A DNA stretch of 58,849 nt from Candidatus Zipacnadia bacterium (GCA_029820045.1 JALGVE010000010.1:1-58849); one strand, 5' to 3'. Counted from the first letter of the stretch, positions 41,891 through 51,416 are shown. A program made the numbers and translations. The notes: generated by a model not told the origin, from the letters alone.

Positions 41891-43108
41891 TCACAGCCAG
41901 CCAGCAACTGTCCACATGGCGCTGGCGCGGGTGTACTTGACCTTCAGTTGGGCGTCAATGTCCTCAAGCGGGTCGCATCCGTAACGCCGCTCGAACTCCT
42001 CATGCAGCCGCTTCTCGACACTTGTGACCTCGCGCAAAGGCAGATCAATCCACTCGCTCCCCCGCCAGGCGCTCTCCTTGAGGGCAATGCAAAGCTCCAT
42101 GTCCCGGCGGGCGTTCTCCCCGCCGTAACGGGGGTCGCAATTCTCGACCACCGCCCGGTACATGCTCTCCAGGATCGCCGCCTTCGCGATGTTGTCCATC
42201 TCGGAGATGCCGTAGCGCACGTAAGGGTTCTCCCACACCACCGGCGGATCGGTGTTGACACGCACCGCCTCGAGGACCTGACCGTCGTCCGTGTCCTTGT
42301 GGACCTGCTCGATCGGGTAGTGGTCCTCGGATCCCGAGCCGTGGTGGTGGCCCTCCACGTAGAGGTAAAGGTCGTCCCCCGAGAGATACCCGTGGGTGCC
42401 AACGATGTCCCAGTTGCGCTCCCAGACAGGCTTCTTCGGGGGCATCTCGAAGAGGCAGTTGACGCCGCTGGGGAACTCAAGCACCCCGCCATCCCACTGC
42501 ACGCTGGTCATCATTCCCCCGCCGTAGGCGGGCAGGGGCATCACCGGGACCTCGCCGCCGTAGCCCAGCACGCGCGTCGCCTCCTCGGCCAGGATCATCC
42601 TGATGCCGTTGAAGCCGTGGTAGCTGCCGCAGGGGTACTTGAGGCGCGCGTGCGTCGGCTCGCCGATAAGGCCGGCTTGCACGATCTTCTGCTTGAGCTG
42701 TTCCTGGGGCCAGAGCCAGACGTTCTCGGCAATCTCCAGCTTGACATCGTTGTCACGGCAGGCGGAGATGATACGGTCGGCCAGAGGGAGAGTGATGGCT
42801 ATTGGTATCTCACTGATAACGTTACATCCAAGCTCGGCGGCCCGCACACAGCCCGACACGGCGGCATCGGTAGGCGCCACGCGCAGGGCTACGTCCGGGC
42901 TCTCACTCCTCAGCATCTCCTCGACATCAGTGTAAACGGCTGGGATGTTGTACTCCGCAGCGGCTTGCGCGCCGGCATCCTCATTCGGGTCTGCCACTGC
43001 GCACAACTCATACATGTCCGTCAGCTTCGTGATGACGTCCATGTAGCTGCGCGTGCGTGACCCGCTGTCGGGCCCGGCGCCAATACATGCGATGCGGAGC
43101 TTTCCCAT
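41891..43108 (-). CDS. Gfo/Idh/MocA-family protein lacking the EKP lysine
   Basis: 405 aa. AGGAGG lies nine bases before the ATG. The N-terminal nucleotide-binding start is IACIGAGPDSGSRTRSY. Where the family has E-K-P, this protein has E-I-P (NVISEIPIAITLPLADR), so the usual lysine is lost. The second domain (KYPCGSYHGFNGIRMIL, VQWDGGVLEFPSGVNCLFEMP) is also divergent, with a His-rich loop EGHHHGSG. It may use a different catalytic arrangement or be a non-catalytic binding relative. It is encoded directly downstream of the canonical sulfatase (gap about 110 bp) and upstream of a second oxidoreductase. Confidence 0.8.
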   Translation of the reverse strand: MGKLRIACIGAGPDSGSRTRSYMDVITKLTDMYELCAVADPNEDAGAQAAAEYNIPAVYTDVEEMLRSESPDVALRVAPTDAAVSGCVRAAELGCNVISEIPIAITLPLADRIISACRDNDVKLEIAENVWLWPQEQLKQKIVQAGLIGEPTHARLKYPCGSYHGFNGIRMILAEEATRVLGYGGEVPVMPLPAYGGGMMTSVQWDGGVLEFPSGVNCLFEMPPKKPVWERNWDIVGTHGYLSGDDLYLYVEGHHHGSGSEDHYPIEQVHKDTDDGQVLEAVRVNTDPPVVWENPYVRYGISEMDNIAKAAILESMYRAVVENCDPRYGGENARRDMELCIALKESAWRGSEWIDLPLREVTSVEKRLHEEFERRYGCDPLEDIDAQLKVKYTRASAMWTVAGWL

Positions 43109-43217
43109 CTCACGTTTCCTCCTGTCTGTCTGGATTGCGCTGACCGGATTGCGTGTACGCGTTTACGGCGGACATGAGGCACTTGCCGGCACAAACGGGT
43201 TGCGCTTGCGTCACCGC

Positions 43218-44753
43218 TCACAGGCCGGGCTCCTCGGGGTCGCGCTTGACCGGGTTCCGGCGGCCCGGAGGGACAGTCGCCATCTCATATCCGGGCGGGA
43301 ACATGTCCGAGTAGTCCCTGCCCTCCTGGTAGAGCAGGCCGGCATCCGGATCGTCCGGCACTGTGGGCCGCTCCTCCGGTGGGTAGACTTTCCAGCCCTC
43401 GCCCTCCAGCACTTCCTCGTATCCATCAGAGCGGAACCAGCGGGTCAGGCTCTCCCGCATCTCCGCGACCACGTTTTGATAGGCGACGTTCCCCGCCAGG
43501 CTGCGCTCCTCCGGCTCGGCACCGTGCCGCTGGAAGAGATACTCCCTGTCGTCGGAGGCCGAGTAGACGTACTTGAAGTCGTCATTGATGAGCGCGTACA
43601 GCCCGCTCTCGCGCTGGCTGTACTGGCAGAGGACGCCGGGCCGGTCGGCGTTGCCATCGCGGACCTCGGCGAGGTCTATGCCCTCATGCTGGTCAATGCG
43701 GTCAAGGCCGACCGTCGCCAGGATGGTAGGCGTGAGGTCCACCAGGCTGCAGACCTTGTCGCAGCGCTCGCCGGCGGGGAAGCGCTGCGGGTAGCGGATG
43801 ATGACCGGCACGCGCGCCGCAGCGTCGAACATTGAGCGTTTGCCGAAGCTGCCGAAGTCGCCGAGCATCTCGCCATGGTCGGAGACCCAGATGATGATGG
43901 TGTTGTCCATCTCACCGGTCTCGCGCAGGCGCTGGAGGATGCGCCCGGCGTTGTAGTCCACGAAGGAGATGCAGGCATAGTAAGCGGCGCGCATGGTGCG
44001 CAGGAAGTTCAGGTCCCAGCCCTGGTCGCGGTACTTGTAGCGGTTCTGCCGCCGGTTCCAGTAAGTTAGCAGGCTCTCGTACCCCGTCGGCAGATGCGGC
44101 AGGGGCATGTCAACCGGCTTGTAGAGCCGGTGCCAAGGGCTTGGTGACTCGAAGGGTGGATGCGGCTTGATGAAGCTGCTCCACAGGAAGAAGGGCCGGT
44201 CGCGGTCGCGGCTCTCCAGGAACTCCAGCGAGCGGTCGGCGACCCAGGTGCTGTTGTGCAAGCGCGCGGGAAGCTGTGAGGGCTGGGGGATGTAGTAGTA
44301 CTCGCTGCGCACGCCCATCAGCGCGGAGACGTGGTCATAGCCGCTATCGTGCACGAAACGGCAGTAGTCGTCGTCCTCCCGCCAGCCGCCCTCCTCGGAG
44401 TAATCGCGGCTTTCGTAGCCCCACATCTTGTGGCTGTCGGGCGAGAAGTGCATCTTGCCGACGCCGTGGGTCTGATAGCCGCCCTCGTGCAGTATCTCCA
44501 TCAGGGAGGTGCGCTCCTGGGGCATGGGGCAGTTGGTGGTGCAGCCGGTCTGATGAGCCCACTGGCTGAGGATCAGGCTGCAGCGCGAGGCGATGCAGAC
44601 GGGCGAGGCATCGTAGGCCGAGGTGAAGCTGATCCCCTCCTGCACGAGGCTGTCGAGCGTGGGGGTCTGAATGTGACTGTTGCCGAGCGCGCGGATGGTG
44701 TCAAAGCGTTGTTGGTCGGTGAGAAAGAGCAATACGTTCGGTTGGTCGGCCAT
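43218..44753 (-). CDS. Sulfatase, formylglycine (Cys) type
   Basis: 511 aa, no clear signal peptide. The metal-binding start LLFLTDQQRFDTIRALGN is typical. The activation motif C53-I-A-S-R is intact, so Cys53 should be converted to formylglycine by an FGE or anSME, which is not in the window. Further motifs are FFLWSSFIKPHPPFESPSPW, WVSDHGEMLGDFGSFGKRSMF and ARVPVIIRYPQRF. It hydrolyses sulfate esters of carbohydrates; substrate specificity is not visible. It is the first gene of a minus-strand run continuing into five sugar-modifying genes and the Thr-type relative. The Shine-Dalgarno sequence is weak. Confidence 0.92.
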   Translation of the reverse strand: MADQPNVLLFLTDQQRFDTIRALGNSHIQTPTLDSLVQEGISFTSAYDASPVCIASRCSLILSQWAHQTGCTTNCPMPQERTSLMEILHEGGYQTHGVGKMHFSPDSHKMWGYESRDYSEEGGWREDDDYCRFVHDSGYDHVSALMGVRSEYYYIPQPSQLPARLHNSTWVADRSLEFLESRDRDRPFFLWSSFIKPHPPFESPSPWHRLYKPVDMPLPHLPTGYESLLTYWNRRQNRYKYRDQGWDLNFLRTMRAAYYACISFVDYNAGRILQRLRETGEMDNTIIIWVSDHGEMLGDFGSFGKRSMFDAAARVPVIIRYPQRFPAGERCDKVCSLVDLTPTILATVGLDRIDQHEGIDLAEVRDGNADRPGVLCQYSQRESGLYALINDDFKYVYSASDDREYLFQRHGAEPEERSLAGNVAYQNVVAEMRESLTRWFRSDGYEEVLEGEGWKVYPPEERPTVPDDPDAGLLYQEGRDYSDMFPPGYEMATVPPGRRNPVKRDPEEPGL

Positions 44754-45058
44754 GATGCTGGGCCTCTCTCTCCGAGGCTGAAGTGATCGAGCGAGCCACC
44801 GAAACGGGAGGTTCGCCGCAGTTGCTGGCTTTGCCTGCCCTTGTGCGCAGGAGATGGCTCCCCAGGGGCGAACTTGTTGGGGGCAGCGGGCTGGGTGGTG
44901 GTCGAACCTCTTCTGACGAGAACGGCGGCAGTCAAGTCGTTTGTAGGGCGGGCTTTCCAGCCCGACTCCGTCGCCGTTTGCCGTTGTCGTCAGTCGTTTG
45001 CCGTTAGTCCGTGGTCGGATGTCGGAAGTCGGATGTCGGAGAAAGCGGAGGTAAGCCG
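44754..45058. other. Divergent intergenic region
   Basis: 305 bp between two divergent sulfatase-family genes. It contains a copy of the GTAGGGCGGGC repeat (44943-44966) and low-complexity GTCGG/GTCGGA iterations (about 44985-45050). A shared regulatory region is expected, but no operator was recognised. Confidence 0.5.
44943..44966. repeat. Dispersed GTAGGTCGGGC repeat copy
   Basis: GTAGGGCGGGC-TTTCCAGCCCGA differs from the 24763 arm at two positions. Confidence 0.6.
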
Positions 45059-46417
45059 ATGAACCTGATAATGATTGTCTGTGACACTCTGAGGAGAGAC
45101 TTCCTGGGATGCTACGGGAATGAGTGGGTGAAGACGCCCTCGCTCGATGCGCTCAGTGCCTCCGGCGTGACCTTCGATCGGTGCTACGTGGGGTCCTTTC
45201 CTACCGTGCCCATGCGCCATGACCTGATGTGCAGCAACTACGTCTTTCACACCACCGGCTGGGCGCCGATCGCGCCGGGGAACACGCCGATTCAGAGCCG
45301 CCTGAGAGCCGAGGGCTATGTCACTGCCTTCATCACCGACCACCAGCAGCTTGCCGTGCCGGGGATGAACTACCACCAGGGCTTCGATGCCGTGCGCTGG
45401 ATGCGCGGGTTCATCCCCGACCCGTACATCACCGAGCCGGTTGAGTATGAGCCGCCCTGCGACCTCGCGAAGCTGCGAGCGCCGGAGAACTGGCTGGACA
45501 AGTTCTATCACAACATGTCCGTGCGCCGCTATGAGGAGGACTGGCCCTCGCCGCAGACCATGTCCGCCGCCATGCGCTGGCTGGAGCGGAACTACAAGCA
45601 TGAGAAGTTCCTGCTGTACATAGACACCTTCGACGTGCATGAGCCGTGGCTGCCGCCGGAGTGGTACACGGAGGCGTACGACCCCGGCTATGAGGGCGAA
45701 GAGGTCATCTACCCGCGCTACGACTTCGCGGGCTATCTGAGCGAGGAGGAGCTGCAACATTCTCGGGCGCTGTATGCGGGCACCATCACCATGATGGACA
45801 AGTGGATCGGGCGGCTGCTTGAGAGGGTGGAGGACTTGGGGATCGCGGATAACACCGCTATCGCCTTCATCAGCGACCACGGCTGGTATCACGGCGAGCA
45901 CGGCTACATCGGCAAGCACACGGTGCTCGACCGGGACAAGGGCTGGCAGTACTATGACGAGGTGGCGCGGATTCCTCTGCTCATCCGCGCCCCGAACCTG
46001 CAACAGGGCGTGCGCAGCAACCTGCTCGTGCAGCCGGTGGACGTGGGGCCGACCCTGATGGAGATCATCGGGCTCGAAGCCCCGCAGGATGTACACGGCA
46101 AGTCGGCGCTGCCGGCGCTCATGGGCAAGGGCGAGGCGCCGCGTGAGATCGCAGTAACCGCGCGAGACCTGCGCAAGGCCCCGGGCTACCGAACCTACAG
46201 TGCCATCCACGACGGCACCTGGACCTTGCAACATGCGGCGGAGGCCGCCGAGCCGGAGCTGTACAACGCTGTGCAGGATCCGAAGCAAGAGCGTGATGTG
46301 ATAGCGGATCACGCGGACGTAGCGACTGACCTGCTCATGAATTACCTGGAATACTTGCGGGAGATCGGGGCGGAGGAGGAGCAGATTGACGGCAGGCGAC
46401 CGCTGCGGCCGAGCTAA
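45059..46417 (+). CDS. Sulfatase-family hydrolase with Thr nucleophile motif
   Basis: 452 aa from ATG 45059 (GGAGG seven bases upstream). The superfamily metal motif is LIMIVCDTLRRDFLGCYG, with FISDHGWYHGEHGYIGKH near the middle and RIPLLIRAP after it. The nucleophile segment is T49-V-P-M-R, which aligns with C-x-P-S-R of sulfatases but has Thr, so it cannot be a formylglycine sulfatase. The flanking Pro and Arg are kept, so the site looks active. A phosphoester or other ester hydrolase with Thr nucleophile is plausible. It begins the plus-strand unit that continues into the giant secreted protein 113 bp downstream. Confidence 0.85.
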   Translation: MNLIMIVCDTLRRDFLGCYGNEWVKTPSLDALSASGVTFDRCYVGSFPTVPMRHDLMCSNYVFHTTGWAPIAPGNTPIQSRLRAEGYVTAFITDHQQLAVPGMNYHQGFDAVRWMRGFIPDPYITEPVEYEPPCDLAKLRAPENWLDKFYHNMSVRRYEEDWPSPQTMSAAMRWLERNYKHEKFLLYIDTFDVHEPWLPPEWYTEAYDPGYEGEEVIYPRYDFAGYLSEEELQHSRALYAGTITMMDKWIGRLLERVEDLGIADNTAIAFISDHGWYHGEHGYIGKHTVLDRDKGWQYYDEVARIPLLIRAPNLQQGVRSNLLVQPVDVGPTLMEIIGLEAPQDVHGKSALPALMGKGEAPREIAVTARDLRKAPGYRTYSAIHDGTWTLQHAAEAAEPELYNAVQDPKQERDVIADHADVATDLLMNYLEYLREIGAEEEQIDGRRPLRPS

Positions 46418-46436
46418 CGGCAAACGGCATGAGCTA

Positions 46437-46466
46437 GCACCGCCGAGACGCTGAGGGCGCAGAGAA
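46437..46466. repeat. CGCAGAGACGC-type low-complexity repeat
   Basis: CCGAGACGCTGAGGGCGCAGAG matches a purine-rich repeat common in bacterial intergenic regions. A related CTCCGCGTCTCCGCGG occurs near 23470. Confidence 0.4.
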
Positions 46467-46530
46467 CGGCTATCAAGGGAGCGTTGCTGTGAGGCTACGA
46501 AGAGGGCTGATGGAAGGAGTCGGGACCGAT

Positions 46531-49500
46531 ATGCGCAGATGGATGACCGTCACAATCGCAGCTTTGCTGGTGGCATCGGTGTACGCTCAGGAGGAGGCGC
46601 CGAGAGTGTTGCTCTTCGGCCAGGGCGGGTTCACAGCTCAGGCGCTTGACGCGCTTGGTGTCAGGTACGACACCGCCACGTGGGCCGACTACGCGGCGAG
46701 CCGAGTCAACATATTCAACTACGAGGTCGGCATCAGCGGAATGGACGTTGACCGCCGACGACTGGCCGATGACCCGGAACGGCTGCTGGCCTTCGTGGAG
46801 AGCGGCGGCGTCTTTGTGGGCATGCGATACAACCATGAGGACCTCTGGCTGCCCTCGCCGGTCAAGCGGGACAAGGCCTACGAGTTCGGTGAGGTCCTGG
46901 CTCCTGACCACCCCATCTTCAACACGCCGCACCGCCTCAGCCGCGACGTGATGGCCCGCGTGCATAGCGGCAGCATTTACGACGCCTTCTATGACCTGGG
47001 CGAGGGCTGGGCGCCACTGGTAAGCACGGGCGCGGAGCAGGGCTGGGACGAGCGCGAGGCGCAGAGCAAGGGGCCGCATTACGGGATCATCAAGCTGAAG
47101 TACGGCAAGGGGCGGATCATCCTGTGTCAGATGATTCCCACCTACGCTTGGTTCAACGACAACGGCGGCGAGGACTGCGAGGGGAAGCTGCTCTTCGAGA
47201 ACATGCTTGCCTACGTGCAGTCCATCGCGCCCCACTGGCCGCAAGCAGGGAGGGCGAGCGTAATGCCCGACAGCTACTACGAGCGCTTGAGCGAGCTGCT
47301 GCCAGAGCCGACCGCCGGCGGGAGCCTGCCGCTTGATGAGGAGGGCTGGCGGTTCGAGAGCAGCGGCGACTTCACCGGTAAGGCGGACCGGCGCTACGTG
47401 TTCACCATCTCATATCCGGACGAGCCCTCAAAGGCGGGCGGCTTCGGGCGGGTGCAGAGAAAGGTCAAGCTCACCAACGCCGAGGGCGGCTGCTACCTGA
47501 GGTTCTATGTCTCCGACGACTACTGCGGCGGCTGGGACCGAGAGTTCGAGGGCGACCGCTCGGTCGGCAAGACCGAGAACCGCAAGAGGGATATGCGGTT
47601 CGCTGAAGTACTCGTGGACGGCAAGCGCGTCTGGGAGACCGACGTGCTTGGCATGAACCCGCGGCCCGCAAGGGATCGCTTCTACGTGGCGGACATCTCT
47701 CGGCAGGCGCGCGGCAAGGATGAGGTAACCATCACGCTCCAGGTCTCGGACCGGCAGGGCAGCGGCGAGGCGCCCTTCGCAACCGAGGTGTTCTGGGCGG
47801 GCGTGGAACTGTTCGAGGGTGTGCAGCAGTTGGACCTGCGGACCGCAAGGGCAAAAGGATTCGTGCCCGACGAAGAGTGCGTCCGTCTGCAAGACGAGGC
47901 GGAAAACGGCACGCTGGCGCGCAGGTTCACAGGCAAGACCGGCGACTACTACGCTGCCATCAACCTGCGCGATGAGCATACCGGGCAGTCCGAGCTGTCG
48001 CTTAGCGTGGGTGGCAGGGAGATGGGCCGGGTCAAGCTCACCGCCGATGACTACGGCTGGCACTGGGCCCGCCTGGGGCCGAGCCGCATCGAAGAAGGCG
48101 CGGAGATAGAGTTGCGCTGCCGGCGCGAGGGCGAGGAGCAGGTGCGCCTCCGCGAGATGGTGCTTCTGCCGAAGGAGCTGGTCGAACGCAGGCCGGCGCG
48201 GCCACCGCTCGCCATCAGGAAGCCGTGCTACCAACCCGGTCCCGAGTCCCGTCGCGAGAGCTTTGCAGCGCGCGTGCAGGAGAACGCAGGCGTACCCCGC
48301 GAGGGCGAGGTCGCCAGCCACGGCATGCCCTTCGCCCACGGCGCGCTGAAGTCGGTAGAGAACATCCGCGTGCTGTCGCCGACCGGACAAGAGGCGCCCA
48401 GGCAGGTGCGTCAGCTTGCCGCCTGGCCCGACGGGTCAGTCATGTTCGCGCTGGTTACCTTTCCGGCCTCAGTCGGCGCGGGCGAGACCGCCGAGTACCG
48501 CGTCGAGTACGGCTCCCAGGTGCAAGCAAGCGCGCAGCCGACGCAGCCTGTCAGCGTGGCTGAGAAGGGTGACGAGATTGTCATCAACACAGGCCCGCTG
48601 ACGGCCACGCTCAGCAAGGTCATGGGGACGGTCTTCGACTCGGCAGTGCTCGACGGCAAGGAGATGGTGGCGGGCGGCCAGCCTTGGACAGCGCTGGTCA
48701 CGACCGAGGACGGGAAGACATACTCCTCCGCGAGCGGCTCGGTGACAAAGGTGCAGATACTGGAGAGCGGACCGCTGCGCGCCATCGTGCGGCGCATCGG
48801 CAGGCACCAGGGGGATGATGGCTCGACGCTGCTGGAGTACGAAATAATCCAGGAGTTCTACGCCGGCAGTCCGATGACACGGCTGCGGTACTACTTCACG
48901 CATAGGGAGAACAGCGACACCGAGAAGATCCGGCAGGTTCGCCTGCAACTGCCGACGCCGTGGGCGTCGGGCAACGGCGCGCGGTCCCTGGTTTGGCTCG
49001 ACGGCGACAAGATGGCGGAGAGCGCGGGCGGCGTGAGCGTCAACCAGCATGACCTCGACGTGGCCACGGTGACCACCGGTGGGGAGGTCTCGGAGGCCGG
49101 GCGCACGCGCGGCTGGGCGCGACTGAGCGCGGACGGTGGACTGTCGGTCGCCACCCGCTGGTGGTGGGAGAAGTTCCCCAAGGCCGTCGAGGTTGGGCCG
49201 GACGGGATCGCGCTTGACCTGATCCCGCGGGATAGTCACACGCTCTTCAGCGATGGGCCCTTCGCGCTGCACCAGGGGGAGTGCATCGGGCACGAGATTC
49301 TCGTAAGCTTCGAGAGGCCGGGCAGCGAGCCGGAGTCCACGGACGTGTTCCGCGCGTTCCAGGACCGTCTGCTGCCCACGCCCGATCCGCAGTACGCCTC
49401 CACCACCATGGCTCTCGGGGAGGTGGCGCCGCACAACGAGTTGATGTTCCCCGACTATGAGGCGGGGATTAAGAGGCTTTACGACGGCTACCTCGCCAAG

Positions 49501-51186
49501 CGTGAGCAGCGCAAGGAATACGGGATGGAGAACTTCGGGGACGATACCTTTGAGTGGGGCTACGGGCCGAGTTACACCTTCTGGAGCAATCAGGAGTACG
49601 ACCACCACCACGGGTTCCTGATGGAGTACCTGCGCTCGGGGGATCGGCGTTACTTCGAGATAGGCGAGCAGGCGGCCCGGCACCACCGGGACGTTGACTG
49701 CATTCATGGGGCGCCCGGGCGGGAGTATGTCCTGGGCTCACCCCACCACCACAACAGCAAGCACCTGGTGGAGGAGGGCTGGTTCCCGGATCACTGCCTG
49801 CGCCCATCCGACGTCACCCACGCCTGGGTCGAGGGCCTGCTGACGTACTGGATGCTGACCGGCGATGTCCGGGCGGAGGAAACCGCGAAGCAGATGGGCG
49901 ACTGGTTCGTGTGGTGCGTGAAGAATGACCACTACGGGGCAGGCGGCCAGGAGCGCGGCCCGGGCTGGACGTTGATTGCACTGTCCGCCCTGTACCGGAT
50001 AACCGGCGACGAACGCTTCAAGCAGGCCGGCGATACTATCCTCGACTGGATGGAGGATATCCAGGACCCGGTGCGCGGCGTCATCAGCGTGCCCATCTCG
50101 GAGCAGCCCAGCTACGAAGGCGGGACCGCCTTCATGCACGGCATTGTCGGGCGCGGCCTGGGCAGGTTCTACGAGGCCACCGGCGAGCGGCGCGCCATGC
50201 GCATGTGCCTGGGGATCGGCGAGTGGCTGACCACCGAGCCGATGGGCCCGCCCGCGAGGTTCTGGTACAAGCAAGCGCCGAGCTGTAAGCACGGCTACGG
50301 CGCTACCTCGCAGTGTCTGAGCGCGCTGAGCTACCCCTACCGTTATACCGGCGACGAGTGGTTCGCGGAGATGAGCGAGGCATTGCTGGCGCAGACGCGC
50401 CCAAGTGTGCGGAGCGTGGCGTGGGCTTACACCACGCTCGCCCACCTCGCCCCACGCCTCACACCCCTGCGCCTTGATCTCCCGAGGGAGCCGCTGGCGG
50501 TTGCACCGGCAACGCCGGGCGAGGTGTCCCTGCACCTGACCAACACAAGTGCGGGACCGGTCGAGGCACGCATACGTGCGGCAGCCGCTCAAGGGCTGGC
50601 GCTGAGCGCGCAGCCCCCGCTCGTCAAGCTGCCCAGCGGCGAGACCGCGGAAGTCAAGCTTACCATCAGCGCTAACCCCCAAGCCGTCGGCAAGACGGTT
50701 GACCTCACCCTCCAAGTAGTGAGCGGGGAACGGACACAGGAGAGGACCTTGCGCGTCAGGGCCATCAAGGAGCTGGTGCGCAAGACGCTGGGCGTGGAGC
50801 AGGCGCAACTGACCTCACCGTTCGTCCTCTCCGAGGAGGACGGCAAGAAGTACGCGCATGTGCCTCGGGAAGCTCGCTTCAACCCCGATCCGTGGGCCGT
50901 GCAGGACGAGGCCGGCGCAGTAACCTGGCAAGTCACCCTGCCGACGCGAGGTGAGTACTCCCTCCTCGCGGACTGCTACTGGCTGGACGACAAGGGCAAC
51001 TCCTTCTACGCTGCCGTGGATGACGGTAAACCAACGGAGTTCGGGAACGACTCCCGCCTCGAGCAGTGGCATTCGGTGCGTGGGGAGGCCTACCAGCTCG
51101 AAGCCGGTACGCATACCATCTCACTCCGCAGCCGTGAGGACGGCGCCCGCGTGCGGGCCATCACGCTCACGAATATGCCGCAGTAG
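46531..51186 (+). CDS. Giant secreted polysaccharide-degrading protein (PcRGLX/YetA-like plus alpha/alpha toroid)
   Basis: 1551 aa from ATG 46531 (AAGGAG upstream), where a signal peptide begins (MRRWMTVTIAALLVASVYAQ). Domains: a GATase/ThuA-like fold (~25-235; VLLFGQGGFTAQAL, GGVFVGMRYNHEDLW); beta modules (~270-580); a PcRGLX/YetA-like beta region (~585-790; GMPFAHGALKSVENIRVL, LAAWPDGSVMFALV), known from exo-rhamnogalacturonan lyases; an alpha/alpha toroid (~970-1290; THAWVEGLLTYWMLTGD, GYGATSQCLSALSYPYRYTG); Ig-like repeats; and a terminal carbohydrate-binding-like module (~1430-1551). It is likely a secreted lyase or hydrolase for pectin-like or other acidic glycans, with catalytic residues not assigned. 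It lies 113 bp after the Thr-type sulfatase gene. Confidence 0.7.
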   Translation: MRRWMTVTIAALLVASVYAQEEAPRVLLFGQGGFTAQALDALGVRYDTATWADYAASRVNIFNYEVGISGMDVDRRRLADDPERLLAFVESGGVFVGMRYNHEDLWLPSPVKRDKAYEFGEVLAPDHPIFNTPHRLSRDVMARVHSGSIYDAFYDLGEGWAPLVSTGAEQGWDEREAQSKGPHYGIIKLKYGKGRIILCQMIPTYAWFNDNGGEDCEGKLLFENMLAYVQSIAPHWPQAGRASVMPDSYYERLSELLPEPTAGGSLPLDEEGWRFESSGDFTGKADRRYVFTISYPDEPSKAGGFGRVQRKVKLTNAEGGCYLRFYVSDDYCGGWDREFEGDRSVGKTENRKRDMRFAEVLVDGKRVWETDVLGMNPRPARDRFYVADISRQARGKDEVTITLQVSDRQGSGEAPFATEVFWAGVELFEGVQQLDLRTARAKGFVPDEECVRLQDEAENGTLARRFTGKTGDYYAAINLRDEHTGQSELSLSVGGREMGRVKLTADDYGWHWARLGPSRIEEGAEIELRCRREGEEQVRLREMVLLPKELVERRPARPPLAIRKPCYQPGPESRRESFAARVQENAGVPREGEVASHGMPFAHGALKSVENIRVLSPTGQEAPRQVRQLAAWPDGSVMFALVTFPASVGAGETAEYRVEYGSQVQASAQPTQPVSVAEKGDEIVINTGPLTATLSKVMGTVFDSAVLDGKEMVAGGQPWTALVTTEDGKTYSSASGSVTKVQILESGPLRAIVRRIGRHQGDDGSTLLEYEIIQEFYAGSPMTRLRYYFTHRENSDTEKIRQVRLQLPTPWASGNGARSLVWLDGDKMAESAGGVSVNQHDLDVATVTTGGEVSEAGRTRGWARLSADGGLSVATRWWWEKFPKAVEVGPDGIALDLIPRDSHTLFSDGPFALHQGECIGHEILVSFERPGSEPESTDVFRAFQDRLLPTPDPQYASTTMALGEVAPHNELMFPDYEAGIKRLYDGYLAKREQRKEYGMENFGDDTFEWGYGPSYTFWSNQEYDHHHGFLMEYLRSGDRRYFEIGEQAARHHRDVDCIHGAPGREYVLGSPHHHNSKHLVEEGWFPDHCLRPSDVTHAWVEGLLTYWMLTGDVRAEETAKQMGDWFVWCVKNDHYGAGGQERGPGWTLIALSALYRITGDERFKQAGDTILDWMEDIQDPVRGVISVPISEQPSYEGGTAFMHGIVGRGLGRFYEATGERRAMRMCLGIGEWLTTEPMGPPARFWYKQAPSCKHGYGATSQCLSALSYPYRYTGDEWFAEMSEALLAQTRPSVRSVAWAYTTLAHLAPRLTPLRLDLPREPLAVAPATPGEVSLHLTNTSAGPVEARIRAAAAQGLALSAQPPLVKLPSGETAEVKLTISANPQAVGKTVDLTLQVVSGERTQERTLRVRAIKELVRKTLGVEQAQLTSPFVLSEEDGKKYAHVPREARFNPDPWAVQDEAGAVTWQVTLPTRGEYSLLADCYWLDDKGNSFYAAVDDGKPTEFGNDSRLEQWHSVRGEAYQLEAGTHTISLRSREDGARVRAITLTNMPQ

Positions 51187-51416
51187 CGGGCAAGGTCGCG
51201 GAGGCTCGGGCAGCGCCGGGGTCGGCGTGGCATCAGCCGCGCCGACCCCGAAGCGCAGCGATGGCAGGCGATCCCGCAACCGCGGGATCGCCGACGCGCA
51301 CAGGCTCAGCCGCACCTCCTGCGGCTGAGCCTGTGCGCGTCCCGGCCCCAGGCCGGTGCCATCGCTGCGTTGTGCGCGCTTCGCGCGCACGCGCTGCCCG
51401 TGAGGGCTCGCCTCAC
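51187..51416. other. Intergenic region filled by nested palindrome
   Basis: 230 bp between convergent genes, almost entirely the element at 51207-51400. It may serve as a bidirectional transcript end. Confidence 0.6.
51207..51400. repeat. Nested multi-hairpin element 2
   Basis: It has the same plan as element 1. The outermost stem is CGGGCAGCGC (51207-51216) / GCGCTGCCCG (51391-51400). Hairpin A is CGGGGTCGGCG (51217-51227) / 51240-51250. A 13-bp stem CGCAGCGATGGCA (51254-51266) / 51357-51369 encloses three hairpins: GGCGATCCCGC/GCGGGATCGCC (51267-51292), a perfect 22-bp stem (51293-51314/51320-51341) and CCGGCC-cca-GGCCGG (51342-51356). Hairpin C is GTGCGCGC-ttc-GCGCGCAC (51372-51390). Only the outermost arms and the GCGATCCCGC hairpin are shared in sequence with element 1. 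Confidence 0.85.
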
